Source: DASZTV01 sp035547515
Lineage (GTDB): Bacteria; Actinomycetota; Actinomycetes; JAFAQI01
DNA length: 64,000 nucleotides
NCBI GenBank assembly: GCA_035547515.1
Contig: DASZUS010000086.1
Coordinates: 62,001-126,000, forward strand
Reading direction: 5' to 3'
Part shown: one piece after another, positions 61,688-64,000 of the stretch
Layout of the letters: each line of letters begins with the position of its first letter
How positions within the stretch are numbered: the stretch's first letter is position 1
The notes under the pieces: model-generated
The model's input: the letters and a program-made list of their open reading frames with translations, nothing else
What the model was told of the DNA's origin: nothing
Database searches by the model: none
Position numbers and translations under genes: made by a program

Positions 61688-63039
61688 CTGTCCAGTGTGC
61701 TCGCGATCCGGTCGAGCCCCGCCTCAACCGCGTCCTCACTGCCCTGCCCCGACGCCATCAGCGCGAAGGCCAGCAGCCTCCCGGCCCGGTCGACAGTGAG
61801 GCCGGCGAGGGTGTCGACGCCGGTGAGCGTCCCGGTCTTCGCGCGGACGATTCCGGCGCCGGCCGAGGTCTTCGCCCCGCGATATCGCGCGGCGAGCGTG
61901 CCGGTGAAGCCGGCGACCGGTAGGCCCTCGACGATCGGGCGCAACTGCGGATCGCGGGACGAGGCAGCGGCTTCGAGTACGCCGACGAGCGCGGCGGGGT
62001 CGATGCGGTCGTCATGGGACAGGCCGCTCGTGTCGTACAGCGAGATGCCGGCCGTCGGGATGCCGAGCTTGGTCATCTGCTCGAGCACGGCATGGGCGGC
62101 GCTGGTGAAGTCGGCCGGCAGGCCCGCGGCCGCTGCGACGGCACGGCCCAAGGCTTCCGCAAGGTCGTTGTCGCTGTCGGTCAGCATTCGCTGCACGAGC
62201 TCTGCCAGCGGCGGTGAGGAGACGCTGGCGAGCGGCGACGCCGTCGGCGGTGCGGTCGCAGGTTCCACGTCGCCCTTGATCGCCACCCCGTCGGCGCGCA
62301 GCAGACCCGCGAAGGCCTGCGCAGCCTGGGCGGCCGGTGTGGGAGTGCGCTCGGAGTCGAAGTCGTTGTCGTGCAGCCGCCCGCCGTCGAGCTCCAGCGG
62401 ACTCGGCGGTGTCACGTCACCTTCGGTGACGTAGCTCGGCTGCCAGCCGCGCGCCGACTCCGGGCCGCTCCACGCCGAGGTGTCGACCCGCAGCCGGACC
62501 GGCGTACCCGAGGTCAGCGCGGCCGCGGTCCGGCTGGCGAGGTCGGCGAGCGAGGCCGGGCGCGGGTAGGGCGGCACGACCTTCACGGTGTCGTTGGTCA
62601 CGAGGGTCGGGTCGCCGCCGCCGACGAGATAGACGGTGTTGCCGAGCTCCTTGGTCGCGGTGGTCAGCCGGTAGCCCGGCCCCAGCGTCTCCAGTGCGGC
62701 GGCAGACGTGAGCAGCTTTGTCGTCGAGGCGGGTGCCATCGGCATGCGCGGATGCTCCGCCCACAGCGTCGCGGCGGTCGACACGTCGGTCACCAGCCCG
62801 GCCAGCTTCTCGCCGGGCGGGAATGCGGCCAGGGCCGGGCGCAGCGCGGCACTGACCTCCGCACGGGTAGCCGGGGCACTGGCATGCAGTGCCGACAGGA
62901 CCGGCGGTCGTTCCGGCGTACCGGTGCCTGCGGTCGCGGCCACAGGATGCCCGCCGTCGTGGCGCTCGACCACGACGGCCACGGCTGCGACGGTCACGAC
63001 GGCGACCAGAGCCAGGGGCACAGCGCGGCTCCAACGCAC
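61684..63039 (-). CDS. dacB: D-alanyl-D-alanine carboxypeptidase/endopeptidase (PBP4 type)
   Basis: This 451-aa secreted or anchored low-molecular-weight penicillin-binding protein trims or cleaves peptidoglycan peptides. It has an N-terminal TM/signal (VPLALVAVVTVAAVAVVV), S105-TTK108 in APASTTKLL, SDND in MLTDSDNDLAEALGR and KTG in VRAKTGTLTGVD. It is divergent from ppa with 61 bp between the genes. Confidence 0.93.
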   Translation of the reverse strand: MRWSRAVPLALVAVVTVAAVAVVVERHDGGHPVAATAGTGTPERPPVLSALHASAPATRAEVSAALRPALAAFPPGEKLAGLVTDVSTAATLWAEHPRMPMAPASTTKLLTSAAALETLGPGYRLTTATKELGNTVYLVGGGDPTLVTNDTVKVVPPYPRPASLADLASRTAAALTSGTPVRLRVDTSAWSGPESARGWQPSYVTEGDVTPPSPLELDGGRLHDNDFDSERTPTPAAQAAQAFAGLLRADGVAIKGDVEPATAPPTASPLASVSSPPLAELVQRMLTDSDNDLAEALGRAVAAAAGLPADFTSAAHAVLEQMTKLGIPTAGISLYDTSGLSHDDRIDPAALVGVLEAAASSRDPQLRPIVEGLPVAGFTGTLAARYRGAKTSAGAGIVRAKTGTLTGVDTLAGLTVDRAGRLLAFALMASGQGSEDAVEAGLDRIASTLDR

Positions 63040-63100
63040 GTCGAGGCAGACTAATCGGCGACGTTGCCGCCACTGTCCGACCTATCTCAGGGAGCCTCGC

Positions 63101-63595
63101 ATGGAGTTCGACGTCCTGATCGAGATTCCCAAGGGCCACCGCAACAAGTACGAGGTGGACCACAAGTCCGGCCGGATCCGGCTCGACCGCACGCTTTTCA
63201 CCTCGACGCAGTACCCGGCCGACTACGGCTTCATCGAGGACACGCTCGGCGAGGACGGCGACCCGCTCGACGCGCTGGTGCTGCTGCAGGAGCCGACGTT
63301 CCCCGGCTGCCTGATCATGTGCCGGGCTATCGGGATGTTCCGGATGACCGACGAGAAGGGCGGCGACGACAAGGTCCTGTGCGTGCCGGCCAACGACCCC
63401 CGCCAGGAGCACCTGCGCGACATCCACCACATGCCGGAGTTCGACCGGCTGGAGATCCAGCACTTCTTCGAGGTCTACAAGGACCTCGAACCCGGCAAGA
63501 GCGTCGAGGGCGCGACCTGGGTCGGGCGTACCGAGGCCGAGGCGGAGATCGTCGCGTCCCGCCAGCGCCTCGCCGACAGCGCCGGCCGCCACTAA
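63101..63595 (+). CDS. ppa: Inorganic pyrophosphatase (family I)
   Basis: This 164-aa cytosolic enzyme hydrolyses PPi to drive biosynthetic reactions. The start ATG 63101 has AGGGAG 6 nt upstream. It has IEIPKGHRNKYEVD and YPADYGFIEDTLGEDGDPLDALVL with the metal-binding Asp cluster. Normal length. It converges on an unidentified membrane protein gene, with palindromic sequences between. Confidence 0.95.
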   Translation: MEFDVLIEIPKGHRNKYEVDHKSGRIRLDRTLFTSTQYPADYGFIEDTLGEDGDPLDALVLLQEPTFPGCLIMCRAIGMFRMTDEKGGDDKVLCVPANDPRQEHLRDIHHMPEFDRLEIQHFFEVYKDLEPGKSVEGATWVGRTEAEAEIVASRQRLADSAGRH

Positions 63596-63634
63596 CGCCC
63601 TCGGCCTAATCGCCGAACGACCCCCGACCGGTCT

Positions 63635-63737
63635 CGAAGTAGCACACGACCGCGTCGAAGCAGCACACGAAGTCCCCGCCCGGGCACCGTTTCGTGCCCA
63701 GGTGTCCGGTTCGCGGCCTAGGTGGTGTGCTACTTCG
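63635..63737. repeat. Nested palindromic intergenic element
   Basis: CGAAGTAGCACAC (63635-63647) is the exact reverse complement of GTGTGCTACTTCG (63725-63737). Inside lie a near-copy of the left arm in direct orientation (CGAAGCAGCACACGAAG, 63656-63672) and a small hairpin GGGCAC/GTGCCC (63682-63699). It sits between the convergent ends of ppa and the last gene. Confidence 0.7.
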
Positions 63738-63759
63738 GGGAAGACGGCCGGACGTGGGA

Positions 63760-63795
63760 CCGCCCGCCGTACCGGGGAAACCGTACGGCGGGCGG
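63760..63795 (-). terminator. Strong hairpin at the end of the last gene
   Basis: CCGCCCGCCGTAC (63760-63772) pairs perfectly with GTACGGCGGGCGG (63783-63795) around a 10-nt loop, 24 bp beyond the stop of the minus-strand gene. No T-run follows in either direction. Confidence 0.7.
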
Positions 63796-63819
63796 GGCCA
63801 GGCGCGGTCTTGCCGACCG

Positions 63820-64000
63820 CTACGCGGTCTTGGAACGGCCGCCCACGGAGATGTTGAGGCCGAGGTTGGCGACGACCTGGCGGATCAGCTGACCCATGCC
63901 GACCAGCACGACGCCGGTGGCCACCGGGTTCATCCACTCGGCGCGCAACGGCTGGCCGAACGCGCGGAACACCGAGTAGTTCAGGGCCCACGACACGAGC
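63820..64000 (-). CDS. C-terminal part of an unidentified membrane protein
   Basis: Sixty residues to the right edge are visible, ending in TAG at 63820-63822. The peptide includes LVSWALNYSVFRAFGQPLRA, a hydrophobic helix MNPVATGVVLVGMGQLIRQV, then VANLGLNISVGGRSKTA. The family cannot be told from this piece. The frame is open to the edge, so the gene is partial at its 5' side. Confidence 0.6.
   Translation of the reverse strand, partial: LVSWALNYSVFRAFGQPLRAEWMNPVATGVVLVGMGQLIRQVVANLGLNISVGGRSKTA

Overview
The window is high-GC DNA (roughly 70 percent) from an actinobacterium. Evidence includes Lsr2, a mycothiol-dependent-enzyme homologue, a Rex-hemACDB cluster, a 32-aa AURKAIP1/COX24-type ribosomal protein, frequent GTG starts and many 4-bp stop/start overlaps. 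As I recall Streptomyces gene order, the backbone follows one conserved block: rex-hem, bldN-rsbN, an excisionase-like HTH gene, proC, radA-disA, mutY, clpC-lsr2, lysS-coaX-panDC, folKBP-ftsH-hpt-tilS-dacB-ppa. No 16S rRNA is present, so the genus cannot be fixed.

Layout. 0-1.2 kb: the 3' end of a serine hydrolase and a CcdA-like/PIN toxin-antitoxin pair. 1.2-6.8 kb: the tetrapyrrole operon rex-hemA-hemC-hemD-hemB, with a Rex operator in front of rex. 6.8-13.5 kb: a DUF349 gene, then a minus-strand run of class A penicillin-binding protein, a 47-aa GatC-like ORF, amidase, acyl-CoA ligase and a glutaredoxin-like protein. 13.6-18 kb: a developmental module of pro-sigma BldN and RsbN-type anti-sigma, followed by a secreted LPYTG protein with a BldN-like promoter and a HAD phosphatase. 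18-25.6 kb: acyltransferase, epimerase, small ribosomal protein, HTH regulator, CapA, proC, a secreted protein and a sugar isomerase. 25.6-28.9 kb: a Cys-rich protein, radA and disA. 29-32 kb: cheB-cheR-cheW with no cheA or receptor gene. 32-35 kb: a lipoprotein-like gene, mutY, GDPD and a mycothiol-type enzyme. 35-43.7 kb: clpC, lsr2, lysS and pantothenate/CoA genes. 43.7-52.3 kb: a two-component system, an ABC-2 exporter, an orphan nuoD-like gene and a glycine-betaine-type importer. 52.4-54.4 kb: a small accessory island with a DUF4279 gene and a fused IS256/IS3 transposase scar. 54.4-63.6 kb: folate, ftsH, hpt, tilS, dacB and ppa. The window ends inside an unidentified membrane protein gene.

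Most noteworthy: FtsH carries Ala in place of the Walker B glutamate; the sigma factor keeps an ~84-residue N-terminal extension like Streptomyces pro-BldN and sits beside a surface protein whose promoter matches the BldN consensus; a chemosensory trio lacks a kinase; folE is missing from its usual place between ftsH and folP. Compared with the conserved backbone, the che genes, the 43.7-52.3 kb transport block and the 52.4-54.4 kb island look like insertions.
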